Origin: Zhengella mangrovi
GTDB taxonomy: Bacteria; Pseudomonadota; Alphaproteobacteria; Rhizobiales; Rhizobiaceae
Reading direction: 5' to 3'
DNA: 64,000 bases
Assembly: GCF_002727065.1 (NCBI RefSeq)
Contig: NZ_PDVP01000015.1
Coordinates: 1 to 64,000, forward strand
Positions 43,469 to 52,234 of the stretch are shown in pieces. Position 1 is the stretch's first letter, and every line of letters begins with the position of its first letter. The notes under the pieces are model-generated. The model was not told where the DNA came from, did no database searches, and worked only from the letters and a program-made list of their open reading frames with translations. The position numbers were made by a program, and so were the translations under genes.

Positions 43469-44884
43469 ATGGAACCTTTCCGCCTGGTTATCGATGGCAA
43501 GAAAGTGCCTACCAAGCAGTGTTTTGAAGTGCTGAACCCGGCGACGGAGAAAGTGGCGGGGTTGGCCCCGCTTGCCGGCAAAGCCGAACTGGAGGATGCG
43601 GTTCGCGCCGCGAAGGTGGCTTTCAAGAGCTGGCGCGAGGAGACCGAGAGAAAGCGACAGACGGCCTGCCGGAAGATCGCCGAAAAGATCGAACACCACG
43701 CCGAGGAACTGGCGCAATTACTTACAACGGAGCAGGGGAAACCGCTCAACGGCCTGGGTTCGCGCTGGGAGATCGGCGGTGCGGTGGCTTGGACACAATA
43801 CACTGCCAGCCTGTCGCTTCCGATGCGCGTGCTGCAGGACAACAACGAAGGCCGTGTGGAGCTTTACCGCAAGCCGATCGGTGTCGTTGGCTCGATCACG
43901 CCCTGGAATTTCCCGGTACTGATCGCGATCTGGCACGTCATCCCGGCGGTGCTGGCGGGCAACACTGTTGTCATTAAGCCGTCGCCCTACACACCGCTGA
44001 CAACGCTCAGGCTGGTTGAACTGATGAACGAGGTACTGCCGCGCGGGGTGGTCAACTGCGTCACCGGCGATGACGACCTCGGACCGATGATGACCAGCCA
44101 CCCGGATATCGGCAAGATCGTTTTCACCGGTTCCAGCTCCACCGGGAAGAAGATATACGCCAATGCTGCCGAGACCATGAAGCGGATGACGCTGGAACTG
44201 GGCGGCAACGATGCCGGAATCGTCCTGCCCGATGTCGATCCCAAGCAGATCGCGGAAGGCATTTTCTGGGGCGCGTTCATCAATGGCGGCCAGACCTGCG
44301 CCGCGCTGAAGCGGCTCTATGTCCATGATGACGTCTATGAGGATGTATGCGAGGAACTGGTGAAGTTTGCTCGCAAGATGTCGATGGGCGTTGGCACCGA
44401 CGAGGGCGTGGTGCTGGGGCCGGTTCAAAACGAGAGACAGTTTGGCATCGTCAGCGACCTTGTCGCGGATGCAGCTTCCAGGGGGCGCGTCCTGCTTGGC
44501 GGCGACATCCCGAAAAGAAATGGCAAGAAGACCGGTTACTTCTTTCCACTGACCATCATCGCCGACCTCGACAATGGCGACCGGCTGGTCGACGAAGAAC
44601 AGTTCGGTCCTGCCCTGCCGATCATTCGCTATCGTGAGATCGATGACGTCATCGAGAAAGCCAACGACAACCCGAACGGCCTTGGCGGCTCGGTGTGGAG
44701 CCGCGACATCAACGCAGCGAAAAGGGTTGCGACGCGCCTGGAATGTGGTTCCGTGTGGATCAACAAGCACGGCATGATCCAGCCCAACGCACCCTTCGGC
44801 GGGGTCAAGCAATCCGGCATTGGCGTCGAATTCGGCGAGGAAGGATTGGCGGAATATACCGATCTGCAGGTTATATTCTCCTGA
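43469..44884 (+). CDS. Aldehyde dehydrogenase family protein
   Basis: The 471-residue enzyme has all ALDH landmarks: PWNFPVLIAIWHVIPAVLAGNTVVIKPSPYTPLT, the Gly-rich FTGSSSTGKKI, the catalytic Glu in LELGGNDAGIV, the catalytic Cys in FINGGQTCAALKR, and EEQFGPALPIIRY and NAPFGGVKQSGIGVEFG. The ELGGNDAGIV variant with Asp instead of Pro after Asn occurs in several catabolic ALDH groups. It oxidises an aldehyde to a carboxylate with NAD(P). It follows the 443-residue protein by 10 bp. Confidence 0.93.
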   Translation: MEPFRLVIDGKKVPTKQCFEVLNPATEKVAGLAPLAGKAELEDAVRAAKVAFKSWREETERKRQTACRKIAEKIEHHAEELAQLLTTEQGKPLNGLGSRWEIGGAVAWTQYTASLSLPMRVLQDNNEGRVELYRKPIGVVGSITPWNFPVLIAIWHVIPAVLAGNTVVIKPSPYTPLTTLRLVELMNEVLPRGVVNCVTGDDDLGPMMTSHPDIGKIVFTGSSSTGKKIYANAAETMKRMTLELGGNDAGIVLPDVDPKQIAEGIFWGAFINGGQTCAALKRLYVHDDVYEDVCEELVKFARKMSMGVGTDEGVVLGPVQNERQFGIVSDLVADAASRGRVLLGGDIPKRNGKKTGYFFPLTIIADLDNGDRLVDEEQFGPALPIIRYREIDDVIEKANDNPNGLGGSVWSRDINAAKRVATRLECGSVWINKHGMIQPNAPFGGVKQSGIGVEFGEEGLAEYTDLQVIFS

Positions 44885-44896
44885 GACTGCGGCAGT

Positions 44897-45643
44897 ATGA
44901 GCGCGTTTCTGGGGCTGTCGCAGTTTCCACCGGCGTTGATCGTCGCGGTCTTTGCCGCGTCACTGCTGCAATCGGTCACCGGGATCGGTTTCGGCGTCAT
45001 CGCCGGGCCGTTGCTGCTCGCCTCTGTCGGCAGTGCCTCGGCGATACAGGCCTCTATCGTGCTGAGCCTGCTGATTGCCGTCATCCTCGCGCCCGGTACC
45101 CTGAGACTGGTCAGTGGCTCGCTACTTCGGCCGGTGTTTCTCGGCATCTGTATAGGCACGCCGGTCGGCGGAATTCTGTTTATGATTCTGTCGATCGACG
45201 CGCTGAAGACACTTGCGGCGATTACCGTTGGTACGATGACGGTGATCGCGTCAGGCGTATTGTCACGTTATCCGGTGTTTGAGATAGACACCCCACGACG
45301 GCGCATGGCGGCCGGAGCAATTAGCGGGGTGTTGAACACAACGTTGGCGATGCCCGGCCCTCCGATTGCTGCCTATGCAACGGCGATCAGAAGCGACAAG
45401 GCGATTATCCGCGCCACGACACTGGTTGCGTTTCTGCTTGCCTATCCGATCGCGTTTGGAATGCAGCACCTTGTTGCAGGCATTTCGGCCGACCTGTGGG
45501 CGATCGCCGCTCCGCTTTCACTGCCAACAATCGCCGGTGTATTGGCCGGAAGCGCGATTGCCAGGCATGTAAACGAACAGGCATTCAAATGGCTTACTGT
45601 TGGGTTCCTACTGGCGAGCGTTACAGCGTTGGTTGTGAGTTGA
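44897..45643 (+). CDS. TauE/SafE-family anion permease
   Basis: The 248-residue membrane protein has about eight hydrophobic helices and the two TauE/SafE repeats: LIVAVFAASLLQSVTGIGFGVIAGPLLL at the start and ISGVLNTTLAMPGPPIAAYATAI in the middle. Members export or import sulfite, sulfoacetate or other organic anions. It ends cassette 3, 12 bp after the ALDH gene. Its presence hints at a sulfonate or other anionic by-product, but the family is broad. Confidence 0.88.
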   Translation: MSAFLGLSQFPPALIVAVFAASLLQSVTGIGFGVIAGPLLLASVGSASAIQASIVLSLLIAVILAPGTLRLVSGSLLRPVFLGICIGTPVGGILFMILSIDALKTLAAITVGTMTVIASGVLSRYPVFEIDTPRRRMAAGAISGVLNTTLAMPGPPIAAYATAIRSDKAIIRATTLVAFLLAYPIAFGMQHLVAGISADLWAIAAPLSLPTIAGVLAGSAIARHVNEQAFKWLTVGFLLASVTALVVS

Positions 45644-45928
45644 CTTAGGTAAGTTATGCTCGAGTACTCCGAAATGTTTCTTGGAGCAAAAACGATATTG
45701 ATTGGTGGAAAGTCCATTTGTTCGATGCCGTCCGCGTGTTCCACTAAAGTTTCGATGACCGTAATCCACCCTACCCAGATATTCGATCAAGTTACGGCGA
45801 CGACAGCTTTCAGGATGAACGCTACCGACCGCCACCGACCGATATGAGGGCGCAAAGCGGTCATTTAAAAGAAGGCGGCCAATTGAAACTCAGAAAAGCG
45901 CAAAGGCATATGTTTTCCGGCAACTTGG

Positions 45929-46819
45929 CTACTCCGCCCCGATCTCGAATGGCTCATGCCCTGCCCTACTCCAGGGTTTTTCCATCAAAGCCGAGAGCAA
46001 TTGCGGTGGTCGGAAAAAGCCGTGGAAGCCGGGGATTGTCTGGGTAAGGATGTAGGCGGATCGTGTGCCAAGCGTCGCCTGCACGGTCTCCAGAAAACGG
46101 CGTTCGTTGGCTTTGGATGAGAACACGTAGAGCAGCAGCATGCCAGCGGTAAGGCCGTAGTCTTTCTTGTAGAGCTTGTCGCCGATCAGGGTCGAATAAT
46201 CCTCGATGGTTGAGCGGTAGCTTTTCCGGGCCGCCTTGCTGTCCTTGGGTTCGGTGCCGCGATCCGCTTCGAGGCAGTAGAAGCGATAGAGACCACCATA
46301 ATCCATGCCAAAGAGCGCGTCGGGTGTGAGTGTCTTGCGCCCCAGATCAATGCTGATCGTGGTGCGGGCGCGTTCCAGGATCTTGTGAGCAGGAATATAG
46401 CCCATGCCCTGGCGTTGCAGCGCGATGTCGATGGAACTAGTGATGCAGCTGACCATGTACTGGTGAACCCAATGCCCGGTCGGGCGGACAGTGTTTTCCG
46501 CAAGCCCAAGCTCTTCCAGCCAATCGCGGGCCTTTGAGGTCAGCTCATAGATGTAGGGATTGAAACTGGCGTTCTCGGTGGCGCGTTGCTGACGAGGGCA
46601 CATCAGGAAGCCGCCGGCGCGAAGCTTCTGCATCTGACGCAGAGAGGTGTCACGATCGCGGTGCGTGTCGCGGGTTAATTCATGAAGATAGATCGAACTT
46701 TGCGGCCCGTGACGCTGAATGAACCTGAGCCAGCGGATTTCGCGCTCCGTCGGACGTGTTCCGGGGCGGTAATCTATGTGATGGAATGTGGCCCGTCCAA
46801 GCGCATCGTGAGTTCTCAT
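45929..46819 (-). CDS. Replication-relaxation family protein
   Basis: The 296-residue protein matches the replication-relaxation family (PF13814) found next to conjugation genes: an N-terminal winged-helix part (EREIRWLRFIQRHGPQSSIYLHEL then SLRQMQKLRAGGFLMCP, YELTSKARDWLEELG) and a nuclease-like C-terminal part (LTPDALFGMDYGGLYRFYCLEADRGTEP). It lies directly downstream of the large coupling ATPase in the same direction, 28 bp apart, which supports a role in processing the transferred DNA. No strong ribosome binding site is seen before the ATG at 46819. Confidence 0.82.
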   Translation of the reverse strand: MRTHDALGRATFHHIDYRPGTRPTEREIRWLRFIQRHGPQSSIYLHELTRDTHRDRDTSLRQMQKLRAGGFLMCPRQQRATENASFNPYIYELTSKARDWLEELGLAENTVRPTGHWVHQYMVSCITSSIDIALQRQGMGYIPAHKILERARTTISIDLGRKTLTPDALFGMDYGGLYRFYCLEADRGTEPKDSKAARKSYRSTIEDYSTLIGDKLYKKDYGLTAGMLLLYVFSSKANERRFLETVQATLGTRSAYILTQTIPGFHGFFRPPQLLSALMEKPWSRAGHEPFEIGAE

Positions 46820-46847
46820 AACCCATTGATATTAGCATTCTTTTTTC

Positions 46848-49097
46848 CTACCAGGAACCCGACGGACCAAGATCCGGATCATCGTCCGGGCCCGGTTTCT
46901 TGGGCTTGGGCTTCCTTTTGCGTTTCCGCTTGGCGCCTTGGCCGTCTTGCGGGGCGTCGCTATCTCCGTCCGACACCACGGAATTCTCGTTGTTCTTCGC
47001 CTCGTCGGATGTGTCGGAGGGCACTTCGTTGTCTGGCGTCGTCGCATCCCATCCCCTCTCGGCGTTCGGATCATCGTCCTCACTGACCGACGGCTCCCCG
47101 GTCTCATGCACAGGCTCGACAAAGGGTTCTGCATAGCGGGCGCGACTGTATTCACGGACGGCGTCCTGCTCTTGCCGGCTCGAACGCGGCAAATTCTCAA
47201 GTGCAAAGAACGGAAAGGCGATCGGGATCCCTTTGCGTGTCAGGCCGCGGACATAGGTGACAAAGCTTCCCTTCGGTTGGCGATGCAACAAGTCAGGATC
47301 GCAATTAAACGGGCTGGCCAGGGCTCTGGCATCCTTCATCGAGATACCACCGGCCATCTTGATCGAGGTATTGGCCTCAAAGGCATCCTGCAGCTTTCCA
47401 TCTAGCTGGCCCAGAAACTGATGCGCCATGACCAAGCCAACTTTGAACTTGCGCGCCTGGGCCAGGATCGTGGCGATGTTGGCATCAAAATATTCGTGCG
47501 CCTCATCGATGTAGCAAATGACCGGGGTACGCTCGTGCTCCGGGATCGTCGCGCGCTCCTGCGCGGCCTGGGCAACAAGCGCAATGAAGAACCGGCCGAA
47601 GATCTCGGTGCCCTCTTCCTTCAACAGCGACTTGGCCGTGTTGATGAGGATCAGCTTGCCGGCATTCATCTCCGAGAACATGTCAAACTTCGACTGCGGA
47701 TGACTGAACATCCGCTCAAAGGTTCGGTTCTCCAAAACGGCATAGAGACGGCGCAAGACCTGGAGCTTGGTCGTTTTGAACTCCGTTCCATCAAACTCGT
47801 TGGCAAAGAAGCTCTTCGCGGTGCCGTCGAGTTTTTCGATATGGTCGGCAAAGGCCTTCATACCGCCAGGCTCAAGAACCTGTCGAAACGTATGGATCGT
47901 GGCATCGGGAATGTGAAAGAGCAGCCGCGTGACATAGCGAAAGACCACGGCCTGTTTCGGCGTCATGGCAGCCGAAAGTAGCGAGCCCAGCACAAAGTCA
48001 TAGAGCTCGATAATCGAATTGGTCAGCCGCTCTCGGTCAAGCGCACTGTAGGCTGCCAGGCGCTCCTGGCCAACCGAGAACAGGTTGAGGCACACCGGAT
48101 AGGCTATATCCTCCGGGTCGATCAGGACGATGCGCTCGGGCCGCAAAGTGCGAGCAGCTTTCAGGTTCTTGATCAGATCGCCCTGACTGTCGATGACGAT
48201 CACTGTCTTCTCGCCGCGGGCGATGTCTTCAAGATCGCGCACGATGTGATACTGCAGCGTCTGCGTCTTGCCGTGGCCTGTCCCCGCGACGATGTGCGTA
48301 TGCTCAAAGCGCATCGATTCCGGAATCCCGAATGGGGCCTTGAGAGCAAACAGATCGAAGAGCGCTGTGCCCTTCAGATAGACCTCGGCCGGATTGTCGC
48401 CCTTGTAGTCAAGCGGCCAGATCGGCTTCGTGCGATTGGTTTCGGCGAGATTGGCATCGAGGCGCTCGCGAAGCGCTTTGAAGTGATTGTAGTCGTTGAG
48501 CTCGAAGAAGGGCGCCACCACATCTTCGACGACCTGGTGCGGCCGGTCGAGAAAGTGTGTGATCGGCACCAGCAGTTCGCCGTCCATAGGTGGGACTTCG
48601 CGAGCGACAACGCCGAGGCTTTTCGAGATCGATGCGAGCGCCGTCATCGCCATCTTGCGATCCATGCCAGCCTGAGCCACGCGGGAGATCATGTCGCGAT
48701 AGCGGGCACCTTCAATGGTGTTGTGAAGAGGCGGTGGCGGCGGAATAGCCGCATCCATGTGCTCGGCCTCGAACAGGCGCCGGCCGACCTCCACCAACTG
48801 ATCCTGCACCACCCGGGGTGTCTTCGCGGGCACCTCGGCAAGAAGGGCGCGGCGGATCTCGTCTTCGCTCAGATGCGCATCGGCGTCGCGTACGGCCGCC
48901 AGCAAGGTTTCGGTTTGCTCGCGGGCGATACGTTCATGGCGCCGCGGGCTGTCGCGATAAAGGCGGTATCCCAGATATGCAGGGATGCCGACCAGAGCGA
49001 CGGGAGCAACAAAGAAACCGATGAGGAGAATGACAACGACAAACACTGTCGCCATCATCGCGCCCTCAGCCATGTTGTCGGTCGGGCGCGGGATCAA
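46848..49097 (-). CDS. VirD4/TraD-type coupling ATPase, type IV DNA transfer family
   Basis: The protein of up to 749 residues starts with one or two membrane helices (FVVVILLIGFFVAPVALVGIPAYLG), then has a P-loop (HIVAGTGHGKTQTLQYH), Walker B (TVIVIDSQGDLI) and a second acidic motif (VICYIDEAHEYF) as in hexameric DNA-pumping ATPases. The last 100 residues are polar and rich in Lys, Pro and Asp. It should link transferred DNA to the secretion channel. The start is uncertain: a TTG at 49097 overlaps the previous stop, while ATGs at 49073 or 49058 would remove 8 or 13 residues. It forms an operon with the 119-residue gene and the replication-relaxation gene. Confidence 0.88.
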   Translation of the reverse strand: MIPRPTDNMAEGAMMATVFVVVILLIGFFVAPVALVGIPAYLGYRLYRDSPRRHERIAREQTETLLAAVRDADAHLSEDEIRRALLAEVPAKTPRVVQDQLVEVGRRLFEAEHMDAAIPPPPPLHNTIEGARYRDMISRVAQAGMDRKMAMTALASISKSLGVVAREVPPMDGELLVPITHFLDRPHQVVEDVVAPFFELNDYNHFKALRERLDANLAETNRTKPIWPLDYKGDNPAEVYLKGTALFDLFALKAPFGIPESMRFEHTHIVAGTGHGKTQTLQYHIVRDLEDIARGEKTVIVIDSQGDLIKNLKAARTLRPERIVLIDPEDIAYPVCLNLFSVGQERLAAYSALDRERLTNSIIELYDFVLGSLLSAAMTPKQAVVFRYVTRLLFHIPDATIHTFRQVLEPGGMKAFADHIEKLDGTAKSFFANEFDGTEFKTTKLQVLRRLYAVLENRTFERMFSHPQSKFDMFSEMNAGKLILINTAKSLLKEEGTEIFGRFFIALVAQAAQERATIPEHERTPVICYIDEAHEYFDANIATILAQARKFKVGLVMAHQFLGQLDGKLQDAFEANTSIKMAGGISMKDARALASPFNCDPDLLHRQPKGSFVTYVRGLTRKGIPIAFPFFALENLPRSSRQEQDAVREYSRARYAEPFVEPVHETGEPSVSEDDDPNAERGWDATTPDNEVPSDTSDEAKNNENSVVSDGDSDAPQDGQGAKRKRKRKPKPKKPGPDDDPDLGPSGSW

Positions 49098-49453
49098 AGC
49101 TCAATCACCTTGTCATCGCCCGGATCGGCATTGACGGCGAGCCAGGACTTCATCAGGCGAAGCGCGTCCATCAGGCGGGATTCATAGAGCTTTGCTTCAA
49201 AGGGATTGGCCGTGCGATGCCGATCGGGCTTGCGTTCCAGCAGGTGGCGCACTCTCAGGATATACCATTCCGGATCATCGTCCGGGGCGGTGCCGGCTGG
49301 CGAACGATCAAGAAGCACGTGGTCACCCAGATTGCGCTGGACGATGATCTGGCGTTCTTCATGGGTGAAGTCGACCCTGACACAGACATCATGCCAGGTG
49401 GTCTTGAACAGCAGCCCGTCGCGGACTTCCTCGTGGCGAATGGCAACGCGCAC
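49094..49453 (-). CDS. Small protein between the two transfer ATPases (119 aa)
   Basis: No family recognised. The N-terminal half is beta-rich (RVAIRHEEVRDGLLFKTTWHDVCVRVDFTHEERQIIVQRNLGDHVLLDR) and the C-terminal half helical (DPEWYILRVRHLLERKP, KLYESRLMDALRLMKSWLAV). The start is a GTG at 49453 with GGGGGAGAGAG before it. Its stop overlaps the first codon of the large ATPase gene, implying coupled expression and perhaps a subunit of the transfer complex. Confidence 0.7.
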   Translation of the reverse strand: MRVAIRHEEVRDGLLFKTTWHDVCVRVDFTHEERQIIVQRNLGDHVLLDRSPAGTAPDDDPEWYILRVRHLLERKPDRHRTANPFEAKLYESRLMDALRLMKSWLAVNADPGDDKVIEL

Positions 49454-49508
49454 GCTTCTCTCTCCCCCACTCCTCCACGTCTATTGGGCTTGCAAGCGGC
49501 AGGGTCTG

Positions 49509-51002
49509 TCAAGTCGTGCTGGCGCCATAGTCTCGGAAGCGCTTGGCAACCAGCGCCTCGACACGCGCCCGCTTGATGGAATGATGGCGCCGTGAGTAGG
49601 CACGGATCCGGCGAGCCGTCTCCCGGTTGGCAGGAGCATCATCGCCAAAATCGATCAGTCGCAGCCGGCTGCGTCCATCGGGACTGGATATCTCCGCGAC
49701 CAGCGGCGGGGTCTCGGCGACGGAGAAAGCCAACTGGTCAGGCGGAAACTCATGACGCAGCGCCTCAGCATCGGCCAGGCCGACACGGAAGACGATCTTG
49801 GTACCAACTGTTCCAAGGATTGCCTCGCGAAGCACCGGGGACAGCTGGGCCATGTATTGGTGGCATAGCGTCAGACTGACGCCGAACTTGCGGATCCCGG
49901 ATAGCATCTCGGCCAGCGTACCTGGCGCGAAGTGATGGCACTCATCGAGGTAAAGGTGGAAAGGGTTGCGCCCTTCCCTGGCCAGGGCAGCCATGTGGAG
50001 GCGGGCCACCAACAGACTGCCCAGTATGCGGGTCTTGTGAAGGCCAAGGCGGCCCTGCGGCAAGCGGGCAATCAGGATCTTGCGGGTCTTCAGGACAGCG
50101 CCAAGATCGATCCGGCTTTTAGGATAGGCAATGACGCTACGCATGCGCGGGTCAGCGAGCAGCGCTCCAATCTTGTTCAATGTCGAGCGCGTCGTCTCGC
50201 GCCGCTCCCGTTCCGACATCGCGGCAAAGTCATCGGCCCAGAATGATCGGATGGCCGGATCCTGGATCAGCGATACGGTCTCGTCGCGGAACGACTGGCT
50301 GGTCAGCATGAAGTGAATGTCGATCAGGGTAGCGCCCGGTCGATCAAGTAGCGCGGCAATGGCATTGTGTAGATATTGATCCAGCACCGGTGTGGCGATC
50401 TGATCATATCCCCAGATGCTCTTGAAGGTGTCGACCAGTGACGAGGCCAGGAACGGTCGCCAGGGCGGCGCGATCTCTCCAATGAGATTGATCGGCTGGG
50501 CGTTGTCGTCATCACATGGATCGAACAGGATCACGTCTGTCCGCCGCTTCGGCGGAATGCGTTCCAGCAAACGGTCGGCGTCCTCGCCATGTGGATCGAG
50601 ATAGAAAAGGCCGTCGCCGCGGGCGATGTCATCGAGCATCAAGGCCCGCATGCAGGTCGACTTGCCGGTGCCGGTTTTGCCGAGGATGGCGCGGTGCTGG
50701 AATCGATGGGTAGTTGGCAGTTCCATAAAGACACGGCCCCAAAGACCGGATCGATCCTCGTGTGGTGGCAAGGCAATCCGATGTGAGGACGTGTCGTCAA
50801 GGAACAATCCATGTTCATTGTACCAGTTTGTAGGACCGGGCGGGACCGCCGCCAAAAGGTCTCTTCCCTTGGCAAACTGTGTTTCGTCGGACCGGCTGGA
50901 CGTTTCAAATAGTGATGAGGCCTTCCGAAGGAAGCTGTCCCCTCTCTGGGAAGAGTCAAAAAGTCCCGTCACCAGTCGTCTGGCCAAAGGCCATGACTTC
51001 AC
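49509..51002 (-). CDS. HerA/TraG-like ATPase of the transfer system
   Basis: The 497-residue protein has a P-loop (HRAILGKTGTGKSTCMRALML), GDGLFYLDPHGEDADRLL as Walker-B-like segment, and NPFHLYLDECHHFAPGTLAEMLSGIRKFGVSLTLCHQYMAQL as the conserved motor motif with Asp-Glu and sensor Gln. It lacks an obvious membrane segment. It resembles the DUF87/TraM-recognition class of coupling ATPases and is different from the larger neighbour, so the element has two. The start is a GTG at 51002 with GACGGGG upstream; this start region forms one arm of a large inverted repeat (50966-51142). Confidence 0.85.
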   Translation of the reverse strand: MKSWPLARRLVTGLFDSSQRGDSFLRKASSLFETSSRSDETQFAKGRDLLAAVPPGPTNWYNEHGLFLDDTSSHRIALPPHEDRSGLWGRVFMELPTTHRFQHRAILGKTGTGKSTCMRALMLDDIARGDGLFYLDPHGEDADRLLERIPPKRRTDVILFDPCDDDNAQPINLIGEIAPPWRPFLASSLVDTFKSIWGYDQIATPVLDQYLHNAIAALLDRPGATLIDIHFMLTSQSFRDETVSLIQDPAIRSFWADDFAAMSERERRETTRSTLNKIGALLADPRMRSVIAYPKSRIDLGAVLKTRKILIARLPQGRLGLHKTRILGSLLVARLHMAALAREGRNPFHLYLDECHHFAPGTLAEMLSGIRKFGVSLTLCHQYMAQLSPVLREAILGTVGTKIVFRVGLADAEALRHEFPPDQLAFSVAETPPLVAEISSPDGRSRLRLIDFGDDAPANRETARRIRAYSRRHHSIKRARVEALVAKRFRDYGASTT

Positions 51003-51142
51003 CCCGTCTTACGGTCTGCCCTGGTCGGTTCGGGATCCGTGTCGGATCAAGGCCGCCATAAGGGCAGCCGGGCGTGGCGTCGTCATGACGACAGGAATGA
51101 CGGGGTGAAGTCATGGGCGTGCGCCCTGACGACTGGTGACGG
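50966..51142. repeat. 44-bp imperfect inverted repeat spanning the ATPase start
   Basis: The first 35 bases or so of the ATPase gene with its ribosome binding region (50966-51008, minus) recur inverted at 51099-51142 (plus). GACGGGGTGAAGTCATGG and GACGACTGGTGACGG are identical in both arms, separated by 10 or 11 unlike bases. Ninety base pairs lie between the arms and include a perfect palindrome, GTCGTCATGACGAC, at 51079-51092. Confidence 0.8.
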
Positions 51143-51168
51143 AATGTGTTGCTATGTCTCGCGCTGGT

Positions 51169-51226
51169 TACCCATACGGAATACCCATAGAGGTTGGGTA
51201 TTTCCTATGGGTACGGCGCATGGGTA
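51169..51226. repeat. TACCCAT repeat cluster forming a 19-bp hairpin
   Basis: TACCCATACGGAATACCCA (51169-51187) and TGGGTATTTCCTATGGGTA (51195-51213) pair at 17 of 19 positions around a 7-base loop. A further ATGGGTA lies at 51220-51226. In total five copies of TACCCA or its complement occur in 58 bp, between the ATPase gene and the 65-residue membrane-protein gene. There is no T-run, so it is not an ordinary terminator. Confidence 0.75.
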
Positions 51227-51257
51227 CCGAAAAAGCCACCCGGAAAACGGGCTGGCT

Positions 51258-51455
51258 TTAGAACAGGCCTCGTCCGCCCTGCTTGCGCAGGACGGCGTGG
51301 TGGCGGCCTTTTCGTTTGAGAAACTGCCCGGCGACAAACAGGCCAAAACCGATCATCAGGAAGATGATCCCAAAGATCGGAACCCAGATGGTCAACAGAC
51401 CGATCAAGCCTAGCACACCGCCAAGCCCCATCATGACACTGCCGGCGATCTGCAT
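51258..51455 (-). CDS. Small membrane protein (65 aa)
   Basis: The protein is mostly two hydrophobic helices (VMMGLGGVLGLIGLLTIWVPIFGIIFLMIGFGLFVAGQFL) followed by a basic tail (KRKGRHHAVLRKQGGRG), with the N-terminus probably in the periplasm or membrane. It starts 6 bp after the stop of the 216-residue membrane protein gene. No family assigned. Position between membrane and ATPase genes fits a transfer-associated protein. Confidence 0.6.
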   Translation of the reverse strand: MQIAGSVMMGLGGVLGLIGLLTIWVPIFGIIFLMIGFGLFVAGQFLKRKGRHHAVLRKQGGRGLF

Positions 51456-51461
51456 CGCACG

Positions 51462-52112
51462 TCAACCTGATCCGTCGAGATGCTTTCGAGCCGCTTCCCC
51501 CGTCTCGAATTTCTGTCCGCCAACGACAGCGGTCCCATCGTCGCGCTTTTCGGTGACAGGCTGGAGGTCCGGTCGCGTCAAACCCATAAGGGAAGCATAT
51601 TGGGCTTTACGTTCTTGCTGGATTGTCTGACGCGTCGGTTCGCCGGACGCTTCAGTTAAGCCGCTCGCGGTCGCCTGTACGTTGACGGATGTCTGCGCAA
51701 CTGCATCCGCTCTTGTGGTGTTGTTTTCCGCCTGTCGGGACCGGCTTTGAGCCGCTCCAGGCCCAGCAGCAAGATCATCGTGCATGCGTTGAAAGCCAGA
51801 GCCTGCGGCAAGAGCCTGCGCAGCTTGCAGCTGCTTCTGAGAGAGATCGACCAAGGTGCGCGTCATCTCTGCGGTATCGACGCCAGCCCGCCCGACTTGT
51901 GCAATGACAACGCCGCCAAGGCCGAAAAAGATTAGAAGAAGTCCTAGGATCACACCGGCATATCCGGCGAAAAACCCAAAGCTGCCGAACCCTCGGGTCG
52001 CCTGACTCGAAATAAGGCCCACAAACAAGAGCGCAGCGCCTACGACGACAATAATTGATGCCATGAATTGAAGAAAGCCAAAGTAGGTTCGAGCTGTGGC
52101 ATATGAATGCAT
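51462..52112 (-). CDS. Membrane protein of the transfer region (216 aa)
   Basis: Two hydrophobic helices lie near the N-terminus (FLQFMASIIVVVGAALLFVGLI; GFFAGYAGVILGLLLIFFGLGGVVIAQV). A polar, Gln- and Ala-rich region of about 140 residues follows, partly coiled-coil-like (EMTRTLVDLSQKQLQAAQALAAG), and ends in a small motif (PVTEKRDDGTAVVGGQKFETGEAARKHLDG). GGGAGGGGATC precedes the ATG at 52112; the frame is open 24 bp further. No family is recognised. It is in the same direction as the ATPase genes and probably contributes to the inner-membrane transfer apparatus. Confidence 0.7.
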   Translation of the reverse strand: MHSYATARTYFGFLQFMASIIVVVGAALLFVGLISSQATRGFGSFGFFAGYAGVILGLLLIFFGLGGVVIAQVGRAGVDTAEMTRTLVDLSQKQLQAAQALAAGSGFQRMHDDLAAGPGAAQSRSRQAENNTTRADAVAQTSVNVQATASGLTEASGEPTRQTIQQERKAQYASLMGLTRPDLQPVTEKRDDGTAVVGGQKFETGEAARKHLDGSG

Positions 52113-52234
52113 GATCCCCTCCCAGGTTACAAACACCCCTGAATATGATCATGCTGGAATGGATGAAGAGTCAAATCTACACTTCAGTAACAGTTGGTCA
52201 GCAATGATTGCTAACGGGACGCCGTATCACGCGA

